25,051 nt of DNA from Novosphingobium sp. (GCA_021299075.1 JAJTFU010000066.1:1-25051), one strand, 5' to 3'; counted from the first letter of the stretch, positions 1 through 8,583 are shown. Made by a program: numbers and translations. The notes: generated by a model from the letters alone, not told the origin.

Positions 1-817
1 CGCCGGCAACGGCGCCGACATGATCCGCCCGGACGTGATGCAGAACTTCGTCAACGCCTTTGCCCCGGCCGGGTTCAAGGCGAGTGCCTTCCTGCCATCA
101 TACGGCCTCGCCGAAGCGACCCTGGCGGTCACGCTGATGCCGCCGGGCGAAGGGATCCGCGTCGAACTGGTCGAGGAAGAGCGGTTGTCCGGCACCCCGC
201 GCGATCTGAGCCGCCCGGCCCGCTACCGCGCCATCGTCAACTGCGGCAAGGCCGTGAAGGACATGGAACTGGCGATCCGCGGCGCCAATGGGGAGAACCT
301 GCCCGACCACCATATCGGCAAGGTCTGGTGCAAGGGTCCGTCGGTCATGCACTCCTATTTCCGCGATCCCGAATCGACCGCCGCCTGCCTGGTGGATGGC
401 TGGCTCGATACCGGCGACATGGGCTACATGGTCGATGGCTATCTGTTCATCGTTGGCCGCGCCAAGGACATGATCATCATCAACGGCAAGAACCACTGGC
501 CCCAGGACATCGAATGGGCCGTGGAACAGCTGCCGGGCTTCAACCATGGCGATATTGCCGCCTTCTCGGTCGAAGGCGAAACGGGAGAGGAAGAGGTAGC
601 CGTGCTGGTCCACTGCCGCGTCTCCGATCCGGTCGAGCGCCAGAAGCTGCATGATACGATCCGCGATAAGGTCCGCTCGATCCTGGGCCACCCGGCGATC
701 GTCGAACTGGTCCCGCCGCGCACCCTGCCGCGCACCAGCTCGGGCAAGCTCAGCCGGGCCAAAGCCAAGAAGCAGTACCTGTCGGGCGAAATCACCCCGA
801 TCCAGCTGGCGGCCTGA
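1..817 (+). CDS. Fatty-acyl-AMP ligase (FAAL), 3' part only
   Basis: C-terminal ~271 residues of an adenylate-forming enzyme; the frame is open to the left edge, so the N-terminal half lies outside. FAALs activate fatty acids with ATP to acyl-adenylates and usually pass them to an acyl carrier or a polyketide/peptide synthase rather than to CoA. Visible signs are the adenylate-binding segment LPSYGLAEAT, the hinge region GWLDTGDMGY followed by GRAKDMIIINGKN, and the C-terminal lysine motif TSSGKLSR near the end. The asparagine-rich IINGKN stretch and LPSYGLAEAT fit FAALs better than acyl-CoA synthetases (family knowledge). A hairpin terminator follows 16 bases after the stop. The substrate and partner cannot be told because the upstream genes are not in the window. 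Confidence 0.88.
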   Translation, partial: AGNGADMIRPDVMQNFVNAFAPAGFKASAFLPSYGLAEATLAVTLMPPGEGIRVELVEEERLSGTPRDLSRPARYRAIVNCGKAVKDMELAIRGANGENLPDHHIGKVWCKGPSVMHSYFRDPESTAACLVDGWLDTGDMGYMVDGYLFIVGRAKDMIIINGKNHWPQDIEWAVEQLPGFNHGDIAAFSVEGETGEEEVAVLVHCRVSDPVERQKLHDTIRDKVRSILGHPAIVELVPPRTLPRTSSGKLSRAKAKKQYLSGEITPIQLAA

Positions 818-833
818 GCTTTCCCCAGTCTTC

Positions 834-868
834 GCGCCGCGCTGTCCCGTTTCGGGGCGGCGCGGCGC
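834..868 (+). terminator. Strong stem-loop, probable terminator of the FAAL gene
   Basis: Sixteen-base arms (834-849 and 853-868) pair across a TTT loop with only two G-U wobbles, starting 16 bases after the FAAL stop. The following bases are only moderately T-rich (ATTGCATTTCG), so it is not a textbook intrinsic terminator, but its strength and place make transcription end here likely. Confidence 0.65.
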
Positions 869-934
869 ATTGCATTTCGCCCCTCGCGAATTAGGCTTAG
901 GGCCGGGCCGCACCGGGGGAAGAGGAACGCCGCG

Positions 935-1189
935 ATGAATCGCGATCCGACCGATCGTCATGACTATGGGATTCTGGTGGGCTGGAGCCACGCCACGTTC
1001 ACCGACAAGATCGATCTCAAGCTCCAGACCGTGCAATCGAGTCGCCAGCTCAAGAGCGAAGACTTGGACACTCAGCATATCGTGATGACCGCCAGCCAGG
1101 CCTTGCTGCTGGCCAACTACCTGTTCCAGATCACCGGCCAGGCCCCGGTCAAGAAGCCGGGCATTCTGACCCGGCTGCTGGGCGGCTAA
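935..1189 (+). CDS. Conserved-looking small protein of unknown function, 84 aa
   Basis: I do not recognise a named family. The 84-residue product is soluble, with no signal peptide or membrane segment. It has a polar N-terminal half (GILVGWSHATF, DKIDLKLQTV) that may form strands, then a probable helix TASQALLLANYLFQITGQ and a basic tail ending LLGG. The start is supported by a purine-rich GAAGAGGAA about nine bases before the ATG. It stands alone between the FAAL terminator and the TelA gene 102 bases downstream, and its third-position GC bias matches its neighbours. It is probably a real gene, and no function is proposed. Confidence 0.7.
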   Translation: MNRDPTDRHDYGILVGWSHATFTDKIDLKLQTVQSSRQLKSEDLDTQHIVMTASQALLLANYLFQITGQAPVKKPGILTRLLGG

Positions 1190-1291
1190 CCCGCTCATCG
1201 GGCTCGCCCTGTCTTATCTAAACAATACAGCTTGCAACGCGGCCTTACTCGCCCCATCTTGGCAGCAGTGCCCAAGAGGGAAATGTAGACC

Positions 1292-2503
1292 ATGGCCACC
1301 ACGCCGACCACGACCGAGACCGCTGCCCCGACCATCACCCTGACTCCGCCCGATCCGGTGCCGGTAGTCGCACCCGAACAGGCCGTGGGCCTGGTGCCGG
1401 TGGCCGAGGATGCCAAGTCCAAGCTGGACCAGCGGGTCGATGCCTTCGTCGCCGATCTATTGGCCTCTGACGCCAACTCGCCCGAATTTGGCAAGAAGGT
1501 CGATCAGATCACCAACATGGGCCGCAAGGAAATCATGACGGCGGCGGGCATGTCCAACCGCTTCCTCGATCGACCGGTGCGGGCGATGGACAAGGATTCG
1601 GGCGTCGGCGCGAACCTGGCCGAACTGCGCCGCACGGTCGAACAGCTCGATCCCGGCAAGCAGGGCAAACTGTCCAAGGGTCGCAAGATCCTGGGCATCA
1701 TCCCCTTCGGCAATTCGATGAAGCGCTATTTCCAGTCCTACGAAAGCGCGCAGGGCCATATCCAGGCCGTGCTCGGTCACCTCTCGTCCGGCAAGGACGA
1801 GCTGCTGATGGACAATGCCGCGATCGACGTGGAACGCCAGAAGCTGTGGGAAGCAATGGGCGCGCTGGAGCAGATGATCCACATCAGCCGCGCGCTCGAC
1901 ACCAAGCTGGAAGAAAAGGCCGCCGATCTTGACGCGACCGATCCGGCCAAGGCCAAGGCGATCCGCGAGACCGCGCTGTTCTATGTCCGCCAGCGCACCC
2001 AGGACCTGCTTACGCAGATGGCCGTGACCGTGCAGGGCTACCTTGCGCTCGATCTGGTCAAAAAGAACAACGTCGAACTGGTCAAGGGCGTCGACCGCGC
2101 CAGCACCACCACGGTCGCTGCGCTGCGCACCGCCGTAACCGTGGCCCAGGCCATGGCCAACCAGCGGCTGGTGCTGCAGCAGGTCACCGCGCTCAATGAA
2201 ACGACCGCGGGCCTGATCGATTCGACCGGCACGCTGCTGCGCGACCAGACCGGCAAGATCCACGAGATGGCAGCGTCGAGCACGATCCCGCTGGAGACGC
2301 TGCAGCGCGCCTTCCAGAACATCTATGACACGATGGACAACATCGACACCTTCAAGGTGAAGGCGCTCGAGAACATGAAGCAGACCGTCACCACGCTGAC
2401 CGCCGAGGTCGAGAAGTCCAAGGGCTATATCGCCCGCGCCGAAGGGGCCGCCCAGGCCGCCAAGGCCGCGGATGCGCCCAGCCTGCTGAGCCTGGAGGGC
2501 TGA
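1292..2503 (+). CDS. TelA/KlaA-family protein (toxic anion resistance)
   Basis: The 403-residue product matches the TelA family (PF05816), named from tellurite resistance but probably with a wider, poorly defined envelope-related role. After a Pro/Thr-rich disordered N-terminus (about residues 1-40) the protein is almost wholly helical and charged, without membrane segments. Family-like stretches include ITNMGRKEIMTAAGMSNRFLDRP, the middle segment FGNSMKRYFQSYESAQGHI, and the C-terminal ALNETTAGLIDSTGTLL and NIDTFKVKALENMKQTV. The length is normal. The TTG start of the XpaC-like gene follows two bases after its stop, so the two are co-transcribed, and this TelA-XpaC pairing is common. A GAGGG lies about 12 bases before the ATG, a rather long spacing. 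Confidence 0.88.
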   Translation: MATTPTTTETAAPTITLTPPDPVPVVAPEQAVGLVPVAEDAKSKLDQRVDAFVADLLASDANSPEFGKKVDQITNMGRKEIMTAAGMSNRFLDRPVRAMDKDSGVGANLAELRRTVEQLDPGKQGKLSKGRKILGIIPFGNSMKRYFQSYESAQGHIQAVLGHLSSGKDELLMDNAAIDVERQKLWEAMGALEQMIHISRALDTKLEEKAADLDATDPAKAKAIRETALFYVRQRTQDLLTQMAVTVQGYLALDLVKKNNVELVKGVDRASTTTVAALRTAVTVAQAMANQRLVLQQVTALNETTAGLIDSTGTLLRDQTGKIHEMAASSTIPLETLQRAFQNIYDTMDNIDTFKVKALENMKQTVTTLTAEVEKSKGYIARAEGAAQAAKAADAPSLLSLEG

Positions 2504-2504
2504 C

Positions 2505-3165
2505 TTGCCCGGCGAGGCGCACAATTCCGACGTGATCCTGCGTCAGGCGAAGCAATCGCTGGTCAACAACCGCGATTTCGGCGGGCGGCGCAATTCGATC
2601 GGGCGGCGCTCCGCCGCGATCAAGCGCGAACATGCCGTGCGCCAGACCAAGCGGGCGATGGCAACTGTCGGCGCCATCGTGTTTGCCGCCATGGCCGCTG
2701 GCCTGATCATCGACGGCATCGGCATCACCGGCGTGTTGCTGACGATGATGGCGATATTCGCCGCCGTGGCCTTTTTCGCCGCCGTGCCGAAGGTGAAGAT
2801 CCCGACCCGCGAAGCGCTGCGCGGCAGCGACGTGAAATCGCTGGTCGGGCGGACCGAACTCTGGCTGGAACAGCAGCGCCCGGCCCTACCCTCCCCGGCA
2901 GTCCAACTTGTCGACACAATCGGTCTCCAGCTCGATGCGCTCGGCACCCAGCTTGACGGGCTGACCGACAATGCACCTGCTGCAGTGGAAGTGCGCAAGC
3001 TGGTGGGCGATCACCTGCCCGAGCTGATTTCGTCCTATACCGCGATCCCCCGCCATCTGCGCGGCGAAGTGCAGGGTAGCGGCAGCCCGGACCAACTTGG
3101 CGATCAAGACCCGCTATCTCGATTACAAGTACGGTGCCGGCCCGGAAGGAGAGAACGGCCAGTGA
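2505..3165 (+). pseudogene. XpaC-like membrane protein gene, frame broken near its 3' end
   Basis: Resembles the '5-bromo-4-chloroindolyl phosphate hydrolysis' XpaC family, usual partner of TelA. The start is a TTG (2505) six bases after GGAGG. A basic N-terminus is followed by two membrane segments (about residues 51-92) and a helical cytoplasmic part ending SYTAIPRHLRGEVQGSGSPDQ at residue 197 (base 3095). From base 3097 the family-like tail LAIKTRYLDYKYGAGPEG continues in another frame to the TGA at 3163-3165. From family memory, about 25 residues normally separate these two pieces, so the simplest reading is an internal deletion whose length is not a multiple of three. As written, the first frame runs on without a stop into the next gene and would give a 316-residue fusion. 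An assembly or sequencing error is possible. Confidence 0.72.
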
Positions 3166-3455
3166 GGATCGCAATCCCGCACAGCATCGGCAAGGAAGAG
3201 GCCCGCCGCCGGGTGCGCGAACGCTCGGGCGAGATCGCCGACTTCGTACCGGGCTTCGCTTCGGTGAGTACCGCCTGGCAGAGCGATGACCTGATGAATC
3301 TGACCGTCGGCGCGATGGGCCAGGAAATGACCGGCTCGATCGAAGTGGGCGAAAGCGAAGTGGCCTTCACGGTCGAACTGCCGGCCGCGCTCAGCTTCGT
3401 CGAACCGATGACCCGCAGCAAGATCGAGGCCAAGGGCCGCAAGCTCCTGACCTAA
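3162..3455 (+). CDS. Polyhydroxyalkanoic acid system family protein (PHA_gran_rgn), 97 aa
   Basis: Small protein resembling the putative polyhydroxyalkanoate granule-associated family PF09650. The chosen start is the GTG at 3162, inside GTGA that overlaps the stop of the XpaC-like gene, with a clear AAGGAGAG about nine bases upstream. The product begins VRIAIPHSIGKEEARRRV, has a middle LNLTVGAMGQEMTGSIEV-like beta region (DLMNLTVGAMGQEMTG), and ends MTRSKIEAKGRKLLT. The family is known mainly from context, and a role in PHA granules or lipid binding is unproven. It is also in frame with the 5' part of the upstream gene because of that gene's lesion, so an automatic caller may report only one fused protein. 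Its stop overlaps the convergent DUF2721 gene by four bases. Confidence 0.75.
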   Translation: MRIAIPHSIGKEEARRRVRERSGEIADFVPGFASVSTAWQSDDLMNLTVGAMGQEMTGSIEVGESEVAFTVELPAALSFVEPMTRSKIEAKGRKLLT

Positions 3456-3904
3456 AGCTCTCGCTCCAGCTCCAGCAAGCTGTGCGGGATGCGCAGCTGG
3501 GCCGAGGCGACCCGCGTTTCGCGCAGGAACAGCAGCAGCGCCCACATCAGCAGGCCGATCGCGACCAGGAACAGGCCGGCTGCCACAAATTGCAGCCGAA
3601 CGGCGACGATTTCTTCCAGGAACAGCACCGCGACCGTTACCCCGATGGTCAGGCCGCTCAGCACCATCAGAAAGATCGCGCGGTTGATCAGCGATATCCG
3701 CTGCGCGATCGCCCGCATTTCGACCACCACGGCATCGTGATCCGCCCCGCTGGTGGCGGTGTGGCGTTCCTGAAGGTGCCGCGAGCGGTCGACGATCCGA
3801 CCCAGCCGGGAGGAGAGCAGGTTCATCATATTGCCAATGGCCACCAGCACGAAGACGGGAGCCAAGGCGAGCTGAATGGTCTGGGCGATCATGGCCCCTT
3901 GCAT
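3452..3904 (-). CDS. DUF2721 membrane protein, 150 aa
   Basis: The product matches the DUF2721 family of small membrane proteins of unknown function. I see three membrane segments, at about residues 8-28, 76-97 and 103-127. Between the first and second is a charged cytoplasmic or periplasmic helix (SSRLGRIVDRSRHLQERH, then MRAIAQRISLINRAI) typical of the family. Length is normal. The start at 3904 or the internal ATG at 3892 (MIAQTIQ) are both possible. The gene converges on the PHA-system gene, overlapping by four bases, and diverges from the lipocalin gene with 57 bases between the starts. Confidence 0.82.
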   Translation of the reverse strand: MQGAMIAQTIQLALAPVFVLVAIGNMMNLLSSRLGRIVDRSRHLQERHTATSGADHDAVVVEMRAIAQRISLINRAIFLMVLSGLTIGVTVAVLFLEEIVAVRLQFVAAGLFLVAIGLLMWALLLFLRETRVASAQLRIPHSLLELEREL

Positions 3905-3961
3905 AGGGGCGTTTGCCCCCCAGATTCAATGCCTGGCACTGCCGCCGGACGGACACCCCTC

Positions 3962-4516
3962 ATGATCAACCGCAGATCCTTCCGCATCGCCGTCCTCGCC
4001 CTCGCCTCAACCGCCCTGCTGGCCGGCTGCGCCGCACTCGGACCCAAGCACCCGGTCGGCAACACCGCCGTGCCGCAACCGGCCAAGCCGATCGAACTGG
4101 GCAAGTACCTGGGCCGCTGGTACGAGATTGCCCGCTATGAGCAGTCGTTCCAGAAGGGCTGCGAAGGCGTGAGCGCAGACTATGCCTTGCGCGAAGACGG
4201 CAAGATTTCAGTGCGCAATGCCTGCCGCAAGCCCGATGGCAAGATCTCGATCGCCAACGGCAAGGCCAAGATCGTCGATCCGGTCACCAATGCCAAGCTC
4301 AAGGTCAGCTTCTTTGGCCCGTTCTATGGCGATTACTGGGTGCTTGACCGCGCGGATGACTATTCCTGGGCAATCGTCGGTGAACCGTCCGGCCGCTATC
4401 TGTGGCTGCTGGCGCGCCAAGCCACTCCCGCCCCGGACAAGATCGAGGCTCAGATCGCCCGCGCCAAGGCGCTGGGTTATGACACGTCGATGCTGATCCG
4501 CACCAGGCAGCCCTGA
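3962..4516 (+). CDS. blc: Outer-membrane lipoprotein, Blc-type lipocalin, 184 aa
   Basis: Bacterial lipocalin, a beta-barrel that binds hydrophobic ligands such as lysophospholipids or fatty acids at the outer membrane. The chosen ATG gives a lipoprotein signal: basic MINRRSFR, a hydrophobic core and the lipobox LLAGC with the acylated cysteine at residue 23. The open frame extends 480 bases further upstream, but that part is antisense to the DUF2721 gene and lacks a signal. The lipocalin signature GRWYEIARYE lies at residues 51-60, with the Blc-like KVSFFGPFYGDYWVL and GRYLWLLARQATP further on. Full length for the family. It ends ten bases from the convergent acs stop. Confidence 0.92.
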   Translation: MINRRSFRIAVLALASTALLAGCAALGPKHPVGNTAVPQPAKPIELGKYLGRWYEIARYEQSFQKGCEGVSADYALREDGKISVRNACRKPDGKISIANGKAKIVDPVTNAKLKVSFFGPFYGDYWVLDRADDYSWAIVGEPSGRYLWLLARQATPAPDKIEAQIARAKALGYDTSMLIRTRQP

Positions 4517-4526
4517 CCAGGCGGGC

Positions 4527-6455
4527 TCAGCGCCCGGTGGTCAGCAGGCTGTCGACCACGCTGGGGTCCGCCAGGGTCGAGGTATCGCCCAGGTTCGAGA
4601 CATCCCCTTCGGCGATCTTGCGCAGAATCCGGCGCATGATCTTGCCCGAACGGGTCTTGGGCAGGGCGGGCGCGAAGTGGATCACGTCGGGCGTGGCGAT
4701 CGGGCCGATCTCGTGCCGCACCCACTGGACCAACTCCTTGCGCATGTCGTCGGTCGGCTCCTCGCCGGCATTCAAGGTAACATAGGCATAGATGCCCTGC
4801 CCCTTGATCTCGTGCGGCATGCCAACCACGGCGGCTTCGGCCACCTTGGCATGGGCGACCAGCGCGGATTCCACTTCCGCGGTGCCCATGCGGTGGCCTG
4901 ACACGTTGATCACGTCATCGACCCGGCCGGTGATCCAGTAATAGCCGTCCGCATCGCGCTTGCAGCCATCGCCGGTGAAGTATTTGCCGCGATAGGTGGT
5001 GAAATAGGTCTGGAAGAAGCGTTCGTGATCGCCCCAGACGGTGCGCATCTGGCCCGGCCAGGACTGGGTGATGCAGAGGTTCCCCTCGGTCGCGCCTTCG
5101 AGCACATTGCCCTCACCATCGACGATCTGCGGCACCACCCCGAACATCGGGAAGCTGGCCGCGCCGGGCTTTAGCGCATGGGCGCCGGGCAGCGGGGTCA
5201 TCATGCAGGCGCCGGTTTCGGTCTGCCAATAGGTATCGACGATCGGGCAACGCCCATCGCCGACCACGCGCCAGTACCATTCCCAGGCCTCGGGATTGAT
5301 CGGCTCACCAACCGAGCCGAGCAGGCGCAGCGTCTTGCGACTGGTGGCCTTCACCCAGTCATCGCCCTCGCGCATCAGCGCGCGCAGCGCCGTGGGCGCG
5401 CCATAGAAGATTTCGACATTATGGCGGTCGACGATTTCCCAGAAGCGGTTGTGGGTGGGATAGTTCGGCACGCCTTCGAACATCACCGTGGTCGCGCCAT
5501 TGACCAGTGGGCCATAGACCACGTAGCTGTGGCCGGTGACCCAGCCCACATCGGCCGCACACCAATAGATTTCGCCGGGGCGGTAATCGAACACGTACTG
5601 GTGAGTCATCGCCGCCCAGGTCAGGTAGCCGCCGGTGGTGTGGAGCACGCCCTTGGGCTTGCCGGTAGAGCCCGAAGTATAGAGGATGAACAGCGGGTCT
5701 TCCGCGCCCATTTCCTCGTAAGGACAGTCGGCCGAAACCGCCGCGCGCTGCTCATGCCACCAGTGATCGCGGCCATCGGCCATGGTGATTGCATTGCCGA
5801 CATGGCGCACGACCAGCACGGCTTCGATCGATGGACACTGGTTCAGCGCCTCATCAACATTGGCCTTCAGCGGCACCAGCTTGCCGCCGCGCATCCCGGC
5901 ATCGGCGGTGATGACGAGGTTGCTGTCGCAATCCTGGATCCGCCCGGCGAGCGCCTCGGGACTGAAGCCCCCGAAGACGACCGAATGGATCGCACCGATC
6001 CGCGAACAGGCCAGCATGGCCACCGCTGCTTCCGGGATCATCGGCATGTAGATCGTCACCCGGTCACCGCGCTTGGCGCCCAGCGCCTTCAGCGCATTGG
6101 CCATGCGGCAGACTTCTTCATGCAACTCGCGGTAGGTCAGGCGGCGCTGCTGGCTGGCATCGTCGCCTTCCCAGATGATCGCGGTAACGTCACCGTGCTC
6201 CGCCAGGTGGCGATCAAGGCAGTTGGCCGAGACGTTGAGCGTGCCGTCAGAGAACCATTCGATCCCGAAGGTGGCCTCGTCGTAGGAGCACTGGCTCAGC
6301 TTGGTCCACGGCTTGATCCAGTCGATCCGCGCCGATTCCGCGCGCCAGAAGACTTCGGGCGTTTCCAGCGCGGCGCGGTACTTCTCGGCATAGACCTCCG
6401 CCGTGATCTGCGCGCGGGCGGCCCATTCGGCCGGGACGGGGTGGACAGTGGCCAT
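4527..6455 (-). CDS. acs: Acetyl-CoA synthetase
   Basis: AMP-forming acetate:CoA ligase, 642 residues, which turns acetate, ATP and CoA into acetyl-CoA in the cytoplasm. Motifs seen are the P-loop-like YTSGSTGKPKG (residues 259-269), VDTYWQTETG, GKYFTGDGCKRDADGYYWIT, GRVDDVINVSGHRMGTAE and PKTRSGKIMRRI, where K605 matches the lysine acetylated to switch off the enzyme in Salmonella. The sequence is collinear with E. coli Acs to its end, without gaps. The start has GGGAGAG seven bases upstream. The gene is last in a run of same-strand genes that begins with the TBDR, 56 bases after the tonB-like gene, but its inclusion in that operon is uncertain. Confidence 0.96.
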   Translation of the reverse strand: MATVHPVPAEWAARAQITAEVYAEKYRAALETPEVFWRAESARIDWIKPWTKLSQCSYDEATFGIEWFSDGTLNVSANCLDRHLAEHGDVTAIIWEGDDASQQRRLTYRELHEEVCRMANALKALGAKRGDRVTIYMPMIPEAAVAMLACSRIGAIHSVVFGGFSPEALAGRIQDCDSNLVITADAGMRGGKLVPLKANVDEALNQCPSIEAVLVVRHVGNAITMADGRDHWWHEQRAAVSADCPYEEMGAEDPLFILYTSGSTGKPKGVLHTTGGYLTWAAMTHQYVFDYRPGEIYWCAADVGWVTGHSYVVYGPLVNGATTVMFEGVPNYPTHNRFWEIVDRHNVEIFYGAPTALRALMREGDDWVKATSRKTLRLLGSVGEPINPEAWEWYWRVVGDGRCPIVDTYWQTETGACMMTPLPGAHALKPGAASFPMFGVVPQIVDGEGNVLEGATEGNLCITQSWPGQMRTVWGDHERFFQTYFTTYRGKYFTGDGCKRDADGYYWITGRVDDVINVSGHRMGTAEVESALVAHAKVAEAAVVGMPHEIKGQGIYAYVTLNAGEEPTDDMRKELVQWVRHEIGPIATPDVIHFAPALPKTRSGKIMRRILRKIAEGDVSNLGDTSTLADPSVVDSLLTTGR

Positions 6456-6511
6456 CGGTTACTCTCCCTTTGCCCCACCCTTGCCGCCCCATCGGGCCGC
6501 GATCAAGCGGG

Positions 6512-7231
6512 TCAGAAGAAGAATTTCTGCTGCCAGTAGAAGGTCCCGGTCACCGGCTCGCCCGTCGCGTTGAGCGCCGGCTTGAAGCGCAGCCGCTCCT
6601 TCGCGAGGCGGCAGGTGACCTCGTCGGTATCAGGCAGCCCACTCGACTTGTAGATCCGGCAGCCAGTAGCTCGCCCTTCGGGGCTGATCGTCAGCGCCAG
6701 GATCACCGCCTTACCAATCCGCGCCTCGCGTCCGCCGGGCGGGATCGGGAAGTCAGTGGCGCGGTCGATCCGGCCGGAAATATGGACCGGCTTGCTCGCG
6801 CCGCCCCCCTGCCCGCTACCGCCGGCGCCGCTGCCTGTGCCGGAACCCGCTCCGCCAGCCCCCGTGCCGCTCCCCGCATCCCGCGCACCCGATGTATCGG
6901 CGCTACCCGTGCTGGAGGCTCTGGGTGCCGGGACCTTGGCGATCTCTACCTTGGGCTTCTCGGCCTTCACCTCGCGCGGGACGGCCTTCTTGCCCGCTTC
7001 CCCCGCTGCGCCCGCTGGCTTTGGTTCAGCCTGGGGCTCGGGCGGCGGCGGGGGTGCGGTGATGGTGACGGTGAGGGTGCGGCTGATGGTCTCCACCGCC
7101 TGGGCGGTAAAGTCCGGCGCAAAGGCCCGGATCAGCGCCAGAATCGCCAAAATATGCAGCAGCGCCACCAGCACGATCACGCCCAGCTTGACCCGGCGCG
7201 GCGGGGTGAGGTCCAGATCGTCCTCGTCCAT
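6512..7231 (-). CDS. TonB-family energy transducer, 239 aa
   Basis: Passes inner-membrane proton-motive energy to TonB-dependent receptors. It has a short cytoplasmic N-terminus, one membrane segment (about residues 16-37) with a histidine at position 26 in the place of the conserved TonB membrane histidine, and a Pro-rich stretch (TAPPPPPEPQAEPKP). A Lys/Ala region and an unusually Gly/Ser-rich linker (about residues 115-148) follow, then a TonB_C domain (DFPIPPGGREARIGKAVIL to the end). The last residues FYWQQKFFF are hydrophobic as in the family. An AAGG lies seven bases before the ATG. It lies 38 bases downstream of the TPR/2OG gene in the TBDR run, so it is probably a transducer dedicated to that receptor. 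Confidence 0.85.
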   Translation of the reverse strand: MDEDDLDLTPPRRVKLGVIVLVALLHILAILALIRAFAPDFTAQAVETISRTLTVTITAPPPPPEPQAEPKPAGAAGEAGKKAVPREVKAEKPKVEIAKVPAPRASSTGSADTSGARDAGSGTGAGGAGSGTGSGAGGSGQGGGASKPVHISGRIDRATDFPIPPGGREARIGKAVILALTISPEGRATGCRIYKSSGLPDTDEVTCRLAKERLRFKPALNATGEPVTGTFYWQQKFFF

Positions 7232-7269
7232 CAGGGCCTTATGACAGGCCGGCGCTGCAATTCAAAGGC

Positions 7270-8583
7270 TTAGCGCGGCGGGGCGACGTCAAACGCGAAG
7301 GTCAGGCGCTCCCCTGCGGCGAACGGTTCGGTGGCATGCCAGAGCCGCAGCGGCGGCAAGTCCAGCCCCAGCTCGGGCGGCGGGCTGCCGAGTGAGAGCC
7401 AGCCGGCTGGCGGCGCGCCCAGCTCAGCCGGTTCAGGCAGGCTGACGTAGCAGGCGGAGCTGATCCAGCCGCGCACATGGGTATGGCTGGCGTGAAAGCC
7501 GGCTCCGGCCAGCCGCACCGACCAGCTCCCGGCAAAGCGCAGCGGCCCGGCACCGCGATCGAGCAGCGGGTGGCCCGCCGGATGCGGCAGAGTGGCGGCA
7601 AACTCGGCCACGGCGCCCAGCACCTTGTCGCGCGCTAGCCGGATCGCCGGATCGGGATGGAAGAACAGCTGCCGGTCGGTCTGGGTGCCGCCCCGCACCG
7701 ACTGTTCGGGATAGGGTGCCTTCATCCGGTGCAGGCGGCGCAGCGCGGCGGCAAGATCACCCAGTTGCTGCGGGGTGAAATCCAGATCAATCGCTGCGGC
7801 GTGCAGAGGCTCGCCGTCGAGCCATCCGGCCTGCGGATCACCCAGCAAGCGCCAGCATAGCCCGGCATAGGGCCAGAACATCCGCGCCTGCGGTGCCCTC
7901 AAGTGCCGCTGCGCAATCGCCAGTGCGGCTTCCGGCTGGCCAGTACGGAGCAGGTAGCGGACGTGGCACAGGTCGGTTCCCAGATCGGCGAGCTCAGTGA
8001 ACGGTGCGAAGTCCGGGGTGCCCTGGCCACTTTCGGCGGTGAGGAAAAGGGTGGACAAGGCCAGTGCTTGCGAGGGCGGGCAGGCCTGCTGTGCGCCGGC
8101 CAGTACCCGTCCAGCCGCTGCCCAATCCTTGCGCGTCGCATGCTGCTGGAACCAGCCGAGCCACAGGGCGGTGCTGGCTGGTTCATGCGCAACGGCTTTG
8201 GCAAAGGAGCGGTCCCAGCCCTCACCCTCGCCCTTGGTAATCCGCATGGCGCAGAGCGTACGGTGCCCGTCGAGCCAGCCAGGATGCTGTGCCAGCACCG
8301 TCTCGAGCAATGCTTCGGCCCGATCTCCTTCGCCTTCGGCCGCCAGCGCCAGCGCGTGGTTGCGGATCAGGTCGGGCTGGCCGGGTAGCAGTGCGGCGGC
8401 GCGCTCGAACAGGGCGGCAGCAGGCTGCCAGGCTTCGAAGGCAATCTGAGCATGACCAAAGGCAGCTTGCGGGCTGGCCGGATCAAGCCGCGCCGCCTCA
8501 ATGATCGCCTCAAGCGCGGCGTCGATATCCTGTTCGGCCAGCAGCGCTGCCGCTCGGCTGACGCGCTGGGCTGTGTCGCTCAT
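7270..8583 (-). CDS. TPR protein with C-terminal 2OG-Fe(II) oxygenase-like domain, 437 aa
   Basis: N-terminal two thirds are helical tetratricopeptide-type repeats, for example LDPASPQAAFGHAQIAFEAW and LLPGQPDLIRNHALALAAEG. The C-terminus matches the putative 2OG-Fe(II) oxygenase family PF13759: FHASHTHVRGWISSACYV with metal-ligand candidates H367/H369, and WHATEPFAAGERLTFAFDV with H416 and the late arginine that would hold 2-oxoglutarate. Family members normally carry about 15 more residues (an EPKPGRLALFPS-like strand) just before the last histidine. Here LPPLR joins directly to LWHAT at about 7342-7350, in frame, so the fold may be damaged. The ATG overlaps the halogenase stop (ATGA), implying coupled translation. 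Such genes often accompany TBDR and halogenase genes; the substrate is unknown. Confidence 0.8.
   Translation of the reverse strand: MSDTAQRVSRAAALLAEQDIDAALEAIIEAARLDPASPQAAFGHAQIAFEAWQPAAALFERAAALLPGQPDLIRNHALALAAEGEGDRAEALLETVLAQHPGWLDGHRTLCAMRITKGEGEGWDRSFAKAVAHEPASTALWLGWFQQHATRKDWAAAGRVLAGAQQACPPSQALALSTLFLTAESGQGTPDFAPFTELADLGTDLCHVRYLLRTGQPEAALAIAQRHLRAPQARMFWPYAGLCWRLLGDPQAGWLDGEPLHAAAIDLDFTPQQLGDLAAALRRLHRMKAPYPEQSVRGGTQTDRQLFFHPDPAIRLARDKVLGAVAEFAATLPHPAGHPLLDRGAGPLRFAGSWSVRLAGAGFHASHTHVRGWISSACYVSLPEPAELGAPPAGWLSLGSPPPELGLDLPPLRLWHATEPFAAGERLTFAFDVAPPR

Noticed and set aside
3482..3961. Upstream extension of the lipocalin frame
   Set aside because: It is antisense to DUF2721 and would bury the lipoprotein signal; the ATG at 3962 with lipobox LLAGC is the natural start.
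4517..4550. Possible two-way terminator between the lipocalin and acs genes
   Set aside because: Only a short GGGC/GCCC stem that lies mostly inside the acs coding end; not convincing.
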